Shown one piece after another: positions 22,596-34,739 of a DNA stretch of 64,000 nt (the first letter of the stretch is position 1; every line of letters starts with the position of its first letter). The stretch comes from Lineus longissimus (taxonomy: Eukaryota > Nemertea > Pilidiophora > Heteronemertea > Lineidae). The notes under the pieces are model-generated. The model searched no databases and was not told the origin of the DNA. It saw nothing but the letters and a program-made list of their open reading frames with translations. The stretch is taken from NCBI RefSeq assembly GCF_910592395.1, contig NC_088308.1:12355001-12419000 (forward strand). Reading direction: 5' to 3'. The position numbers were made by a program, and so were the translations under genes.

Positions 22596-25007
22596 CACCC
22601 CTGTGAAATGAATTTTACCTTAGGTGGATTTTGTTGGAAATAGCTGGAATTTCCAGCTCTTGGCTGGAATAAGCTGACACTTTGAATTTAGAGAGTTTCA
22701 TCGAAAAGTTATAGCTGGCAAAAGCTGACAAAAACTGGAACTTTATCCATGGGGTGGAAATTCTTGGCATTTTCTGGAACTTTACTTTTCGTAAAAGTTC
22801 CAGCGCTGGAAATCTCTGTCACTTTACTATGAGATTGTCAGAGCTGGAATTAGCTGGAAATTTCAAATTCGATGTTTCTGACAATTGTTGGAAAAAGCTG
22901 GCATTTGCTGGCATTATGCAAATTGCTATTATGTTATGCAATTCTATCATGTGGTCTTATCACCTGACCTATCCCATGATGCATTACACCTCAGACAGGA
23001 ACTGGTAGGTTTGAATTTTCAAGTCAAACAAAGAAATCATGTGGGAGCTCTTCTTATTTCTTGATTTTTACCCCGAATTCGATATCAAGATATCCAAAGT
23101 TTACACAAATTGAATTGGAACACATAAGGATTCAAATGAATGCAAAAAGGGTAATCTGGACAGGCCTTGAGGTTGTTTTTTTAGCATATGATGAAGCCTG
23201 AATCAGTGTATGTGCTGTAAGCCTGTATTATTGTATGCATGATCGTAGACCCGGACGGTATCATAACTGTAAGATTTTGCATGGGAGATGTCCACAGCTC
23301 ATGACTCATGTAAGTGATGGAGTCAATCAACAGTCAGCTTGCTCCATCATTCTTTTCAAGGTCGTGCAGTGATGTTATTTGGACATCCATTTCGGACGTC
23401 AGTCCCCGTCTGTAACCCTGCCCTCCAGACATCAAAGTGACAGAGTGTGCTATGTGTGGTTAACATCATGTTGATGTCACAGTATCCAGTTAAAACGGCA
23501 CCTCTTTTTTATTTGGCTCACCTTGTGAGCCTATGCGATGATGTGGCGTCCATCGTCGGTGGCGGCCGTATTGTTAGCGCGGCACGTTTCGTAAAGTCTG
23601 GACTTAAAATTGGTATAGGCCTACATATGTTCCATGGGCCCTGGGGCAATTCACACCAATCTGGTCAATCCATGATCCTCAAACTTACGAGCCTAATATT
23701 ACAATGTGAATACTTTGCACTATCTATATTATTAAACGAGAGGCAAAATTTTCCTGTCAGTGATTGTCAATGACGTCATCGTATCAACTGATCACAATTA
23801 GCTATGATGTAAATGACGTGCTGTCTCCAGGATGGGCATTGAGCCCTGACGACGCCAGTCGGCATTGATGAGCACTCCAACCCAGGTCATGTGGCAACTT
23901 ACCATCTGCAATGGGGAAGTGTCCGCCTGGCAGAGGTGTCTGCAAGGAGCCTCAGTGAAGCAATAATCTTACGTTTTATATGATAGGGCCTCTTATGCTC
24001 GTGTAAGTCCATGGTCAACACACACCAAGAATGATATTTACATTATAACAGTGTGACAAGATTGTGTCAGAAAACTAAGGGATTAGGTCAGTGGCATATG
24101 CTCAAAACTTGATAATGCCACAGCAATCATGTTTGCAAGTGACCTAAAATCACTTGTTTGCATAGATAATTTCAGGTGCCCGCAACAAGAACTGGTCATC
24201 CTAGCAACCTCTGTTGGAAGCAAAATCAACCTGCAACCTTTAATCATATTTCTGTGTGACAGAAATTGCTTGTTTGCAGTTATAATTGCAGATGCCATCA
24301 AAATTGAATTAGAATTGGAAATCGCACGGCCTGGGATCAAGCAAAATCAACATGCAATCATGTTTGCATGTGAAAAATTGCCTGTCTGTGGTGATAATCG
24401 CAGGTGCGTGTGACAAGATTGCAATCAGCAAAGTCAAAACTAAGCGATTATTGGTTTTACTCCACGACAAGAGATCTTCTTGTTGCATATCACAACGATT
24501 CTAATCATAGTCACTGTTGAGTGACAAAAAACGCCTGTTTATTAGTGTGCAGTGCTCTGATCGATTCAAACGTAGAGCAGGTCACATACTCAATATTAAA
24601 TTTCCAGCTAATGTCAACTAATGCCAGCTATTTCCAATAAATGACAGCCCTGACATTCCTCGTTGCATGCTGAATTTGTAATTTCCAGCTAATGTCAACT
24701 AATGCCAGCTATTTCCAATAAATGACAGCCCTGACATTGGTAATCAGCTGGAAGGCCTGGGTCAAGATTTTTCCACCTAATTCCAGCTCTGGAAATTTAA
24801 AGGTTCCAGCTAATGCCAGGTTATGCCAGCTTTTTCCAGAGCTGGCATTTTCTGGCACTGCCATTTACCAAAATACCGCCAAACTCCAGCCCTGACATTT
24901 TCTGGAATTTCCAGCTAATTCCAGCCTCCTGGCAAGGAAAAATAGTTTGGAATTAGGTGGAAATTGCCGGCTTTTGCCGACAATTTCCAGTCGAATTTCG
25001 CAGGGGC
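22596..25007. mobile_element. Unclassified TIR element E1 with 10-bp phased words
   Basis: A 2.4 kb insertion in the minisatellite. The empty unit reads AATACT|GCCAGTG. The ends are imperfect inverted repeats, CRCCCCTGYGAAAT. Both flanks of the interior are packed with CTGGAA/CTGGCA/CTGACA words (complement TTCCAG/TGCCAG/TGTCAG on the right) at exact 10 bp steps: starts at 22634, 22644, 22664, 22674; 22715, 22725, 22735; 22878, 22888, 22898, 22908; and on the right 24604, 24614, 24624, 24634. No target duplication is evident. No transposase is found, so it is presumably non-autonomous. A ~200 bp core (22968-23162) is shared in inverted orientation with E2. Confidence 0.8.
24110..24420. repeat. 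Tandem repeat inside E1 (~117 bp unit)
   Basis: Three degenerate units, each with 'CAATCATGTTTGCA', a short gap, 'TTGCTTGTTTGCA' and 'ATAATTGCAGGTGC', starting near 24123, 24242 and 24353. They contain alternating TTGCA/TGCAA words. Confidence 0.6.
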
Positions 25008-25700
25008 GCCAGTGCTGTCTTTGTATATTTTACAACTCGGGTTATTATAGCACTGAGGTTGCGGTTTTACTGCCGACTCTGTATATATTTAAAACCAAGG
25101 TTACTACTGAACCTCTGTAAACACACAGTAACCCAGGTTACCACATATGACTCTGTATAAAACCTGATACCAAACACAAGCACTGTGGACATATCGCTTA
25201 CTATACTACTAATACTGCCAGTGCTGTCTTTGTATATTTTACAACTCGGGTTATTATAGCACTCAGGTTGCAGTCTTACTGCTGACTCTGTATATATTTA
25301 AAACCAAGGTTACTACTGAGCCTCTGTAAACACACAGTAACCCAAGTTACCACATCTGACTCTGTATAAGACCTGATACCAAACAAAAGCACTGTAAACT
25401 GCAAACATATTACTATACTACTAATACTGCCAGTGCTGTCTTTGTATATTTTACAACTCAGGTTATTATAGCACTCAGGTTACGGTTTTACTGCTGACTC
25501 TGTATATATTTAAAACCAAGGTTACTACTGGGCCTCTGTAAACACACAGTAACCCAAGTTACCACATCTGACTCTGTATAAGACCTGATACCAAACAAGC
25601 ACTGTAGACATATCGTTTACTACACTACTAATACTACCAGTGCTGTCTTTGTATAATTTACAACTCAGGTTATTATAGCACTCAGGTTATTATAGCTAGG
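25008..25700 (+). repeat. Helitron minisatellite, second block
   Basis: Continues the 210 bp array after E1. GACTCTGTATAAxACC recurs at about 25148, 25358 and 25569. Together the two blocks hold about five to six units. The last units decay into related but shorter phrases up to about 25870. Confidence 0.9.
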
Positions 25701-25870
25701 CTCCACAGCACTGAGGACCTTAACTACTGCATATGTATATAAGACAAAACCAAATTACTACTGCTGAATATACATAAACAATCCACAACCAAGCTCCACA
25801 CTGCTGACTCTGTATATATTTTCAACCAACAATACAACTGCTGACTCTCCATACATACAGAAACCAAGGT

Positions 25871-27445
25871 TACCCTCACCGAAAAGCAGTGTGATATCAG
25901 TCAGGATTCAGTCAGGTTGCAGTGTTACCTCACATTTTTATGGCAGTGTTGAAATCAGTGGAAAGCAGTCATAGGGAGTGTTTTTCAGTCACACAATACC
26001 AAAGCATACAGTTATACAGCAATCAAAAATAGAGGTTAGGGAGTCATAAGCAGTGGTAAGACAGTCAAAATCAGTGGTAAGGCAGTCAAAAGCAGTGCTC
26101 ATTTAAATATTTAGGCTGACTGATTTCCACTGCTTTTGACACTGAAAATGACTCCTCACTATGCATCATGCACAGGGCTGGCAGTGGGGTTCAGTGTTAA
26201 TTTAAATATTTCGCAGCACACTGAATCCACACTGAAACACCACTGATTTTGACTGCCATTTCCAAAACCTCTTGGAGGGAGCAGTCATTTTCAGTGTTAA
26301 TATGAATAATTTATTTAATGGCATGCAGGCACGGATGCCGAGAGAGGTTTGGGGGACGTGACCCCCCTGTGCTGATGACAACCAAAGAAATTGTTCGAAA
26401 AAGCAAAAACTTCTAGCGAACTGTTACTTTTGCTGTCCTATTTTAGATGGTGTGTTTGCGTCCAATATAATGGCAGTGATGACGTCATCTGCAGAAATAG
26501 AGGACATCGCCATTGCATGATGACGTGACACAGTAAAAAGATGACAAATTCACGTCCTTGACCTACGTCATTGCAAACTTTGTCATAATGACAGTGGTCA
26601 GATGGGTTACTAGACAATTGAAACGACACAATTGGCACATAGCTACTGTCAGTGATGTCAGGGATGCTAGATAAAATTGACGTCCAAATAAAGTAACTGC
26701 ACGGGGCCTGTAGAATAATGATCTACTGATTGATGTGTATTGAGCTCCCATGCAGATAATTTGCAGTGTATGCATACATTACAATTAACACCTATAGGGC
26801 CTACAGTAGATGCATGAAGATACATGCAGATATCTTGCAGTGTATGCATGCATTACAACACCTATAGGGCCCACAGCCTTCTTGATTTGCTGAAAATACA
26901 ACTTCAGTGTCTGTCTAGATTACCCTTTTTGCATTCATTTGGCTCCTTATGTGTTCCAATTCAAACTGACTAAAACTCCTCTCTTCTCATATTGAAATTC
27001 GGGTAAATATCGAGAAATATGAAGAGCTTCCATGATTTCTTGAATGTTTGACTATCAAATTCAAACTTACTAGCTTCCTGTCTCAGGTTGCATTATGGGT
27101 GATATTTAACACTGAATTTGACTGCAATTACCACTGCTTTACACTGCCATCAAGTCTTAATCTCACCAGTCATAAAGCAGTGGTTTTCAGTCATGTTGAA
27201 AATGCCACAGGTTTCGATCAGAGTTGGAGAAGTGGAAATCAGTGGTCTTTCAGTCATAGGCAGTGTTTTTGAAATACGTCGTTCATAATGATATGCAAGT
27301 GGCAGTGCTTTGCAGTGGTCTTTCAGTCAAAATCTTAAAACATTAAGAAAAAATGATATGCCTAAGACAGTCATATGCAGTGGGGGTTTCAGTCAAAAGC
27401 AGTGTGATGCAGTCATTTTCAGTGCACTGCCTTTCGGTGAGGGTA
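25871..27445. mobile_element. Unclassified TIR element E2 with phased CAGTG/CAGTCA words
   Basis: A 1.6 kb element with TIRs TACCCTCACCGAAAxGCAGTG (25871 and the complement ending 27445). The interior is dominated by alternating CAGTG and CAGTCA words at 10-12 bp spacing. For example, starts fall at 26051, 26062, 26072, 26083 and 26093, and at 27368, 27378, 27390, 27400, 27410 and 27420. Words appear in both orientations. The core 26918-27110 matches E1 22968-23162 as reverse complement (shared GAATTGGAACACATAAGGA and 'AAGAAATCATG...AGCTCTTC'). No ORF of note is found. Confidence 0.8.
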
Positions 27446-27889
27446 TCACAGCTGTCCAACTATATATTGAACAACCTGCAATGTACCTTACCAGTCAAGA
27501 CTATTACTGCTGACCCTGTATATATTGAACAACCTAAGTCCCCTCTGCCAGCTATTTACACACAGAAACCCTACTTATCCAGACTGCTGACTCTGTTCAA
27601 TTTAGGATCAAACCAGGCATTCCATTTATAACTTCCTACTTCTCTCTTTGTATATAGAAACTGTTCAACTAGCCCTTTCATCCAAACACTCATATACAAT
27701 GTATCTGTATTACTGCCCTCGACAGTTCAAACGTATTGTTTACAAATACAAATCTATATTTTCCTAAAAACATGTTATCTTCCTCATTATGATATACCCC
27801 CATACCTTCTTAACACCCAACCACAGCATCCACGCCCCACAATACCAAACACCCCCTCAACAAATATCCCAACACCAACAGCCCCACCC
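27446..27889 (+). other. Helitron 3' tail, non-coding
   Basis: C/A-rich sequence with decayed minisatellite-like phrases ('CTGACCCTGTATATATTGAAC'-type). No gene seen. Confidence 0.5.
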
Positions 27890-27903
27890 AGCACCAACGT
27901 GCT
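27890..27903 (+). other. Helitron 3' subterminal hairpin
   Basis: AGCAC-CAAC-GTGCT, a 5 bp stem with a 4 nt loop, ending 17 bases before the terminal CTGG. An alternative overlapping stem is CGTG/CACG (27898-27910). Helitron 3' ends normally carry such a hairpin as a replication stop signal. Confidence 0.6.
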
Positions 27904-29693
27904 CGCCACGGGTACTTATGCTGGTATTACTAAGGGAATGGTGTCTGTCCTTCCTTCCGTGTCACTTTTGGGCATTTTGTAACCGCAAGGCCTAGGCACT
28001 TCGTTGACGCTGCTAAATTAGGTGTAACCCAAGATGAACTCAGAACCCAAAAATCAGCGCGATCCGACCTACATTAAGCGAATGAGGTCATCGGGAAGTT
28101 TAAACTTCATACCTTTATACCTTGGTCTACAGAAGAAATATTGTTTTCACATCTGGCCAAATATTTTTTGATAATTTTAAAGTTTTTCTTGTAATGGAAT
28201 TAGTTTAGTTTTCACCGCCAGTTGGCGCTACAGGCACATTTAACTGAATTTTTGACGATTCAAAAGCCCGGGCTATGACGTATAGTTGCGCAGTTGTATT
28301 CTGTGCATGGAATTGGCCAAGGAACCAGGCTATATTTCAGCATACCCACTGTGACCAGTCTAATAAAGATGGAAGATTGATTTTGCAACACGGTAACCAA
28401 TTTTTTGCTAAAAAGAAGTCAAGTAGGCGATATTATCACTAGTTCCTTTCCGTGGGTAGTCATAAGGTCTTTAGGGACTACTTTCAGAAATTAGTTCTTG
28501 AAAATTTGGCCACGTGACAATTCTGTGAAATGATATTAGAAGTGCACGCTCTGTTCGCGAATTATTTTGAAGTGGAGAATTCCCACAGTATGTGCAGTGA
28601 ATCGGCATGATTCTGTTTGCATTTTAGTTTTTAGTACTACGATTCTTACATGAGTAAAAAGTAGACATTCCAAGCAACACAATAATGTTACTCCCATAAA
28701 AATAGATTCAAAATTGACGGAGCTACGGCATTCTGTTCGGCAATTGGCAGCACTGATAAAATACATTGCATGCTAATGCATGCCAAATGGCACACTTTAA
28801 AAAGCGCTCATTGGACAACGTAGGGAATCACCAGAAATGATGTCATCGCTGGTCTAAATAAAAAATAGATGGGTTCCCAATCGATTCACTAGGGATAAGC
28901 AGTAGAGCACAATGTCATGAAAAACGACCCTTTGTAAATTCAATCACCTGCAGGACAGGTCAATTTCTCTCAATAATGTTAATTTTGTTGACTCCTGTAA
29001 TCTCTACCTTATTAAAAAAAAGACAGAGGTATTAGTCCCAAACTGGTCATTTCTATTTATTTTGACCTCTGTTATCAGGATACCTCTCAATTACAGACAG
29101 CATTTTGTATCCTTGTGCTGTACAACCCAGCCTGGACATACTACAGTTATCCATGGAGAAGTCACATCCTCTCTGACACTTCTTGTCTGTAAAAGCTACC
29201 GATACAACATACTGAACTAGGCCATGGGATAAATTCCGTTGCCTCCTGTAATATTTACATACCATGGATGATTAGTTCAGTCATATTTCATCCAGCTGGC
29301 AGCTCTGCATTGGAAATTTTAGTGGTATAACGTGTTCTCTTGACCTTCAAACAGTAGTATAAAGCCGATATTTACTACTTTACACCCTCAGTCCTGTGTT
29401 GTTAGGTCATCCAGCTGAGCACCAGGCCCTTTGGCCTCTTGTTTAGCTTTACTTGTAATTTTTAATTGCCAGCAAAGCTTTTCGTATGCAGTTCTTTCTT
29501 GGTTAAAGCCTTTTGTGCAGGACTACTTCGGGAAATTTTATCTCAACTAGCTGTTCAATGAAGGAGTTGTTGATGCTGCACATGGGCACTAGTGGCTTAA
29601 GCGCCGACCGATTTAGGTCCATATCGATTGATATCATCATGAGTGGGCAAATTAGTGCTCAGCAAATTCAGTAATATTTACAGTTTTTAGCTC

Positions 29694-32407
29694 AGCTGAC
29701 AAAGTCAGGTCAAATAGCTATTCGATTGGTGTCCGTCCTTCCACCCATCCTGCCATCCTTCCATCTAGCCATCTGTAGACAAAGTTGGGCATTTTGTAAT
29801 CATACAACCGAGGCACTTCAAATCTAGTCTTGCTTATAAACACCGCAGAAAATGTTGCTTACGGAAAAAAATTTGGGGCGATTCGACTCAAATTCAGCTC
29901 CCCAGGGGGCAAAATGCGTAAATGAAAAAAACAATTTTTTGATGCTCTATTCCAGCAGATAAAAGCTTGAAATAAAGTTGAAAAGGTCTTCATGATACAA
30001 AAGTTTTGATATAAAATAGATTAGTGTCGATTTATATCACCAGTTGGCGGTAGTGAGCAAAACTGTTGTTTGACCCCGGATGACCCCACTTTAAATTTCC
30101 CGCCGCGAACTGACATGAAAACCTCGAACCAGGGAATACCGGACTGCTGGTATTGCCAGTGCATCCACTGTATGAACGGCTCGTCTGGGATAAATTGACC
30201 ACTGCGCGGTCGAGGTTACCTGGAGTACTATCATCAAGAAAATGGCGGTGACCTTTTTATTTCTACCGGAGCGATGATTTTGTAAGTGACAAATTTTCTT
30301 TACAGAAATGTATTTTGGTACGAAACTTCACACGTTTATAGAAAAGATCAACGAGCATGTGTTCAAATGCCCTCATAACGATGAGTTCAACGGAATTTGG
30401 TCAAAACAACCTTCGAATGGAGTCAACTTTCTTTGCGAAATTGAAGCGACGACCTCATTATTTATTGTAATTTATGCAGATCTGAGTCCAGCTGATGGGT
30501 GATGTTCTGATTTTTGTTCAAACTATTGGAAACTTCGGAAATTAGTTCTATTAGTTCTACTATTCTGCAGGAGTATATTATAGCCATTGATGTTGACAGC
30601 TAAAAGCACGAAAACTTTGTTTATTTATCAAACTGTATCGAGTGTTATCGAATCGAATGGGTGTGTCGATCGTCGGGGCGGATTGATATGTGGTTGTGCG
30701 TCCAAGGCGATTAGGTCATTCAGTTAGTTTGAGAAAGATCATGATCACGAAGATGCGTGTTGTGTTATCATAACCGGAAAATAAGTTCAAGTTATTAGTA
30801 GTACTACGATTCTTACATGAGTAAAAAGTACGTTTTAAGCAACACAATAATGTTACTCTCATAAAAAAACTGTCTATTCTCCTTACCACTCACAGAAGCC
30901 AAGCCATTGCTGTTAAGTTATGCAGGGGCTTAATCAATTACCTGCACTCCCTGTGGGGTGAATAACATTACCTTTTGAACAGCTGGCTGTAGGGGGATGA
31001 TTGGAACAGCCGGTATACCTGCTGACCTGCTGAACCCAGGTTAATGTTATTTTCAATCCACGATTGCAGGTCACCTGATTTTCGAGATTTCGCGGGAAAT
31101 GAAATTGTAAACAAACGCATGTGTGCAGTTCAAATGTAAACAAAAATGTATTTTTGGTACTTTTGGTTGCTGGACTTGGGTTTTCCCGCAGTAAGGAGCT
31201 GGGGTCAAATTGGTGGTCTATTGTTTATGGGTGCTGTTTTAGTCAGATGTAGTACTTGATTATGAAGGGATTTTCAAATTAAGGTGACCATGGGCTTTTT
31301 ATGTGCTCACCACAGCTTTCAATACTTGATGTATCTGAAGAGGCGCGCGGAACCTGACATGGCCTTACCAAGGAGCTGCTCACGGTGCTGAACTTCTAGC
31401 TTGCCTGTCGACTAAGTGCCTTTTTGGCCGAGACATTGCTACATGTAGGAGAAGCACGCATTTTAAATTAATAGTAGTGATAGGACAGTTGGTTCGAGCA
31501 TGGAGGTATCTTATTTATACCTCCATGGTTCGAGCCATTTGGCAGCCGACATGTGAAGGCCTATCTGGGATCTCCTTCTTCTCCTTATAAAAAGGGGCAT
31601 ATTGCTGACTAAGGAACAAGGCATATTGACATTGCCTCATCATCTCTATCAGACCAATTGATATACTTTTATATGCACGCCTACATCACGCCATTTCAGG
31701 GTAATGTCTGTGGACAATTGGTTTGATTAATTTGTCTCTTCGATATTGCTCCTTTATTGCATTAGATTTTCATCGCAATTCAATCTATTCAAGATATAGC
31801 CAATTTGAACCTGTCTGCGCCAAGGATAGATTGGTTCCCGATCGACTCACTAGGGATACGCAGTAGAGCACAATGTCATGAAAAATGACCCTTTGTATTG
31901 TAAATTCCAATCACCGGCAGGACAGGTCAATTTCTCTCAATAAAATTAATTTTGTTGACTCCTGTAATCTCTACCTTATTAAAAAAAAAAGACAGTGGTG
32001 TTAGTCCCAAACTGGTAATTTCTATTTATTTTGACCTCTGTTAAATCAGGATACCTCTCAATTACAGACAGCATTTTGTATCCTTGTGCTGTACAACCCA
32101 GCCTGGACATACCACAGTTGTCCATGGAGAAGTCTCATCCTCTCTGACACTTCTTTTCTGTAAAGCTACCGATACAACATACTGAACTAGGGATATCTTC
32201 CGTTGCCTCCTGTAACATTTACATACCATGGCTGATTAGTTCAATCATATTTCATCCAGCTGGCAGCTCTGCATTGAAAATTTTAGTGGTATAACGTGTT
32301 CTCTTGACCTTCAAACAGTAGTATAAAGCCGATATTTACTACTTTGCACCATCAGTCCTATGTTATTAGGTCATCCAGCTGAGCGCCAGGCCCTTGGGCC
32401 TCTTGTT
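29694..32407 (+). mobile_element. Family-A copy A3 containing family-B sequence
   Basis: Starts TTTTTAGCTCAGCTGAC with the usual GCTGAC-AAA-GTCAG hairpin and ends CAGCTGAGCGCCAGGCCC, TTGGGCC, TCTTGTT. Its first 1.1 kb differs from A1/A2/A4 and is a diverged subfamily. Standard A sequence appears at 30797-30866, B sequence at 30867-31820, and A resumes at 31822. At 2.7 kb it is the longest copy without an identified foreign insertion. Confidence 0.75.
30867..31820 (+). repeat. Family-B module inside A3
   Basis: Matches B1 (11260-12170) along most of its length ('CACTCCCTGTGGGGTGAATA', 'CCACGATTGCAGGTCACC', 'AGGCCTATCTGGGATCTCC'). It contains a local inverted repeat (GGAGGTAT...ATACCTCC) at about 31502-31526. 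The junctions with A differ from those in A4. Confidence 0.65.
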
Positions 32408-34739
32408 GATTTGATGGTACGATTATAAACGATCTGCACTGTTTCATGATACATCTTTGATAATGATTCTGTCTGAAATTTTGATGTCAGTCAGCGTAAT
32501 GAAAAATATTAAATTGATACCGCGTATTTATTTGAAGAAGACTGTCAGGCCATTAGCAGTTTTCTACGAACCACGGTGAGTGTGAATTTTCATGATGTTA
32601 TACGCCCTCAAAATCATGTTAAAACACTGCTCAGTCAAAATTAACTAGTCAGAGCTCAAGAAAATTGTTTTGAAGATATATTTGCGGTGTTAGTTGGGGT
32701 GATTAGGCAAAAAAAGTTAATGTTATGTTTCTGGTTTCATGGTCAACTTAAAATTGATGCGGACATGCGGGTTTGTTTTTTTCTGTGATGATAATTATAT
32801 TACTTTTAGTAAGCTCATTTGGCAATATCCAATCTACTAACACAGAGGTAAAAAACAGCGCTGATTCAGAAAGAATGAAAATAAAATGAATATCTGCAAC
32901 ATCTGTCTGCAATATCTGTTTGTGGCCAAACAATGCTGAACAATGCACGCCTAGAGGGAAATTCTAACGATGAGTCATGCGTATAATAGTTTGTTCAAAT
33001 AAACGCAACGTGGCGCTCAGGTGCAGGATATGGTCTGCTCGGCTTCTGAATAGGAAAATAAAAAGATATTGACCCGGGCGGAAACCACAAACATAACATT
33101 TATTTTTTTTTGGCCTGATGGGGAGAATGTGCATCTCTTGAAGCAAATTTGTTGTGGTTTCTCAGGTGTCGGCGAATACTCGACTTGGAATACTCGTCGG
33201 TGCAAAGTGAACCTCTGGCTGGCATTACCAGCTATTGCGGGCCTAGCCAATCAAGCCAATTAGTGCACCTGCTTAATTGGTCCTGGCAAGCCTAATGGAA
33301 AATGCATAGGAAATATCAATAAAGTTGGCTTTTTGGGCGGGGTGTTAAAATAATCCCAACTCCCGACTTCTGACACAATTCGATATATGTCTACGTATTT
33401 ACTGGCAAAATTTGGAGTGATTTGGATGGAAATTCGATGGGTCCATCTATAGGTTGAAAATTTTGGTAAATCTGTAATGCTTCACCCGTAGCCCGTAGTG
33501 TAAATTCCTGAGAAATTGGGTTTTGGGGGCTTTTCCAGCTGCGCTAGCTCCGAAACTATACATTTGATACAAACTCCCGACTGCAGACGTGGTTGATATA
33601 ACTCTTAGGATTATATTCCCAAGATTTAAGCTTTATTGGAGAACAATTCATAGTGTCCATAGGGGGTTGAAAATTGGAGGATTTTCAATTTTTTTCCCAA
33701 CAAATATGCGAAAAATATTACTTTCCACCTAGAATTAATCAAAATTTCGCAAACTATCATAAAGTTCTTCCTTGCGACAATCATTTGTGAAGCTTTCAAA
33801 ACTTTTGGCTGATTTATTTGACCCTAAATTAGCAAAAACCAAACATTTTAGTGTTTGCATGCACCAATGCACAGGAGGCTAATTGCCAGATTAATTCACA
33901 CCTGTCCAATTTCAAATAATAGGAATGATGGAGTCTCCCTCTATTCAGTGTGCTAGGCCTGCCATAGCTGGTAATGGGGATCAGTTATAGTTGAACAACA
34001 TAATAATGGTAATTTTTAGCAGAGTTTGCTAGAATTTACAGAATAGTGAATTCAGGCCTGAACCTTTCTTCACAATGTGCGTTCATAACACCTATGAATG
34101 ACTCAAAATCACCCAGGCTCCGCTCATAGGATATACCTCCACTGAAAATAATTGCTGAAACCACTATAAACATGTCATGACTCATGAGTGCTGAAATTAA
34201 CCATTTCAGGGATCGTTTTCATCTCCTTTAATCACCCCTGTAGAAATGTACTGTAGCATGTATCAGCAGTGTATGACTGGTAATGTACACACGAATGTAT
34301 GCAAACCTGCTTGTGCTAAATTATCAGCAAAGGTATTGAATCTATATTCTTACTCATATCAATGAACTTCCTTGATCATTAGCACCTAGTGTCTGTTGGT
34401 CTTATGTAACTTGGTAAGCAAAATTGTTTTACAGGGATATTCTGCATTTCAACATTTTCTGTGACCAAATCAAACATCACAGATGGCCGAGAGAGAGGAA
34501 CTTCACTCACTCGGACTTCACTCATAGAACTAAACGCCTTGCACCTCCAATGGCTATTCAACATTAGTGCACACTTGATCATCAGAAGAACCGGTGGATT
34601 GTAGTATTTCATTCTATTTCACTGTAATACTTAAACTCAATAAACACAACAGTATGTGGCAGTTGATTTACAAAAATATCAGTGTATCTGTTAAGTTTTT
34701 ACTTGCTATCAATGAGGGATATCAATCATACACTTTGGA
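32408..34739. other. Intron sequence, no recognised gene
   Basis: About 2.3 kb without a credible exon. At 33340-33800 the text resembles the decayed 'GGTTGAAAATTTTGG' type of repeat, which is not matched elsewhere in this window. Short ORFs here lack family features. Confidence 0.4.

Larger units (their letters stand above)
14595..27924 (+). mobile_element. Helitron, 13.3 kb, near-complete
   Basis: A rolling-circle transposon bounded by 5' TC (14595-14596) and 3' CTGG (27921-27924, fitting CTRR), inserted between host A (14594) and T (27925) with no target duplication, exactly the Helitron rule. A short hairpin (27890-27903) precedes the 3' end. All coding regions are on the + strand: a spliced leader ORF (15685-16147), an accessory ORF (16347-17186) and a Rep-helicase (17386-21799). 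A 210 bp minisatellite follows, carrying one nested element (E1), with E2 inserted farther downstream. Subtracting E1 and E2, the original would be about 9.3 kb. The strand is C/A-rich through the genes, unlike the flanks. Confidence 0.92.
14558..29443 (+). mobile_element. Family-A copy A2, split by the Helitron
   Basis: The 5' end is 14558-14594 (TTTTAGCTCAGCTGAC, hairpin, AGCGAAGCTGGTAA) and the rest is 27925-29443 (TATTACTAAGGGAATGG ... hairpin GGCCCTTTGGCC, CTTGTT). Joined, they give the exact sequence found at the same place in A1 and A4 (GCTGGTAATATTACTAAGGG). Without the Helitron the copy is about 1.56 kb. The small Cys-rich ORF seen in A1 is also present, starting near 28275. Confidence 0.88.

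Noticed and set aside
14595-27924. Large TIR transposon with 8-bp target duplication GCTGGTA
   Set aside because: The apparent duplication is explained better by Helitron ends (TC...CTGG) between A and T; no terminal inverted repeats exist.
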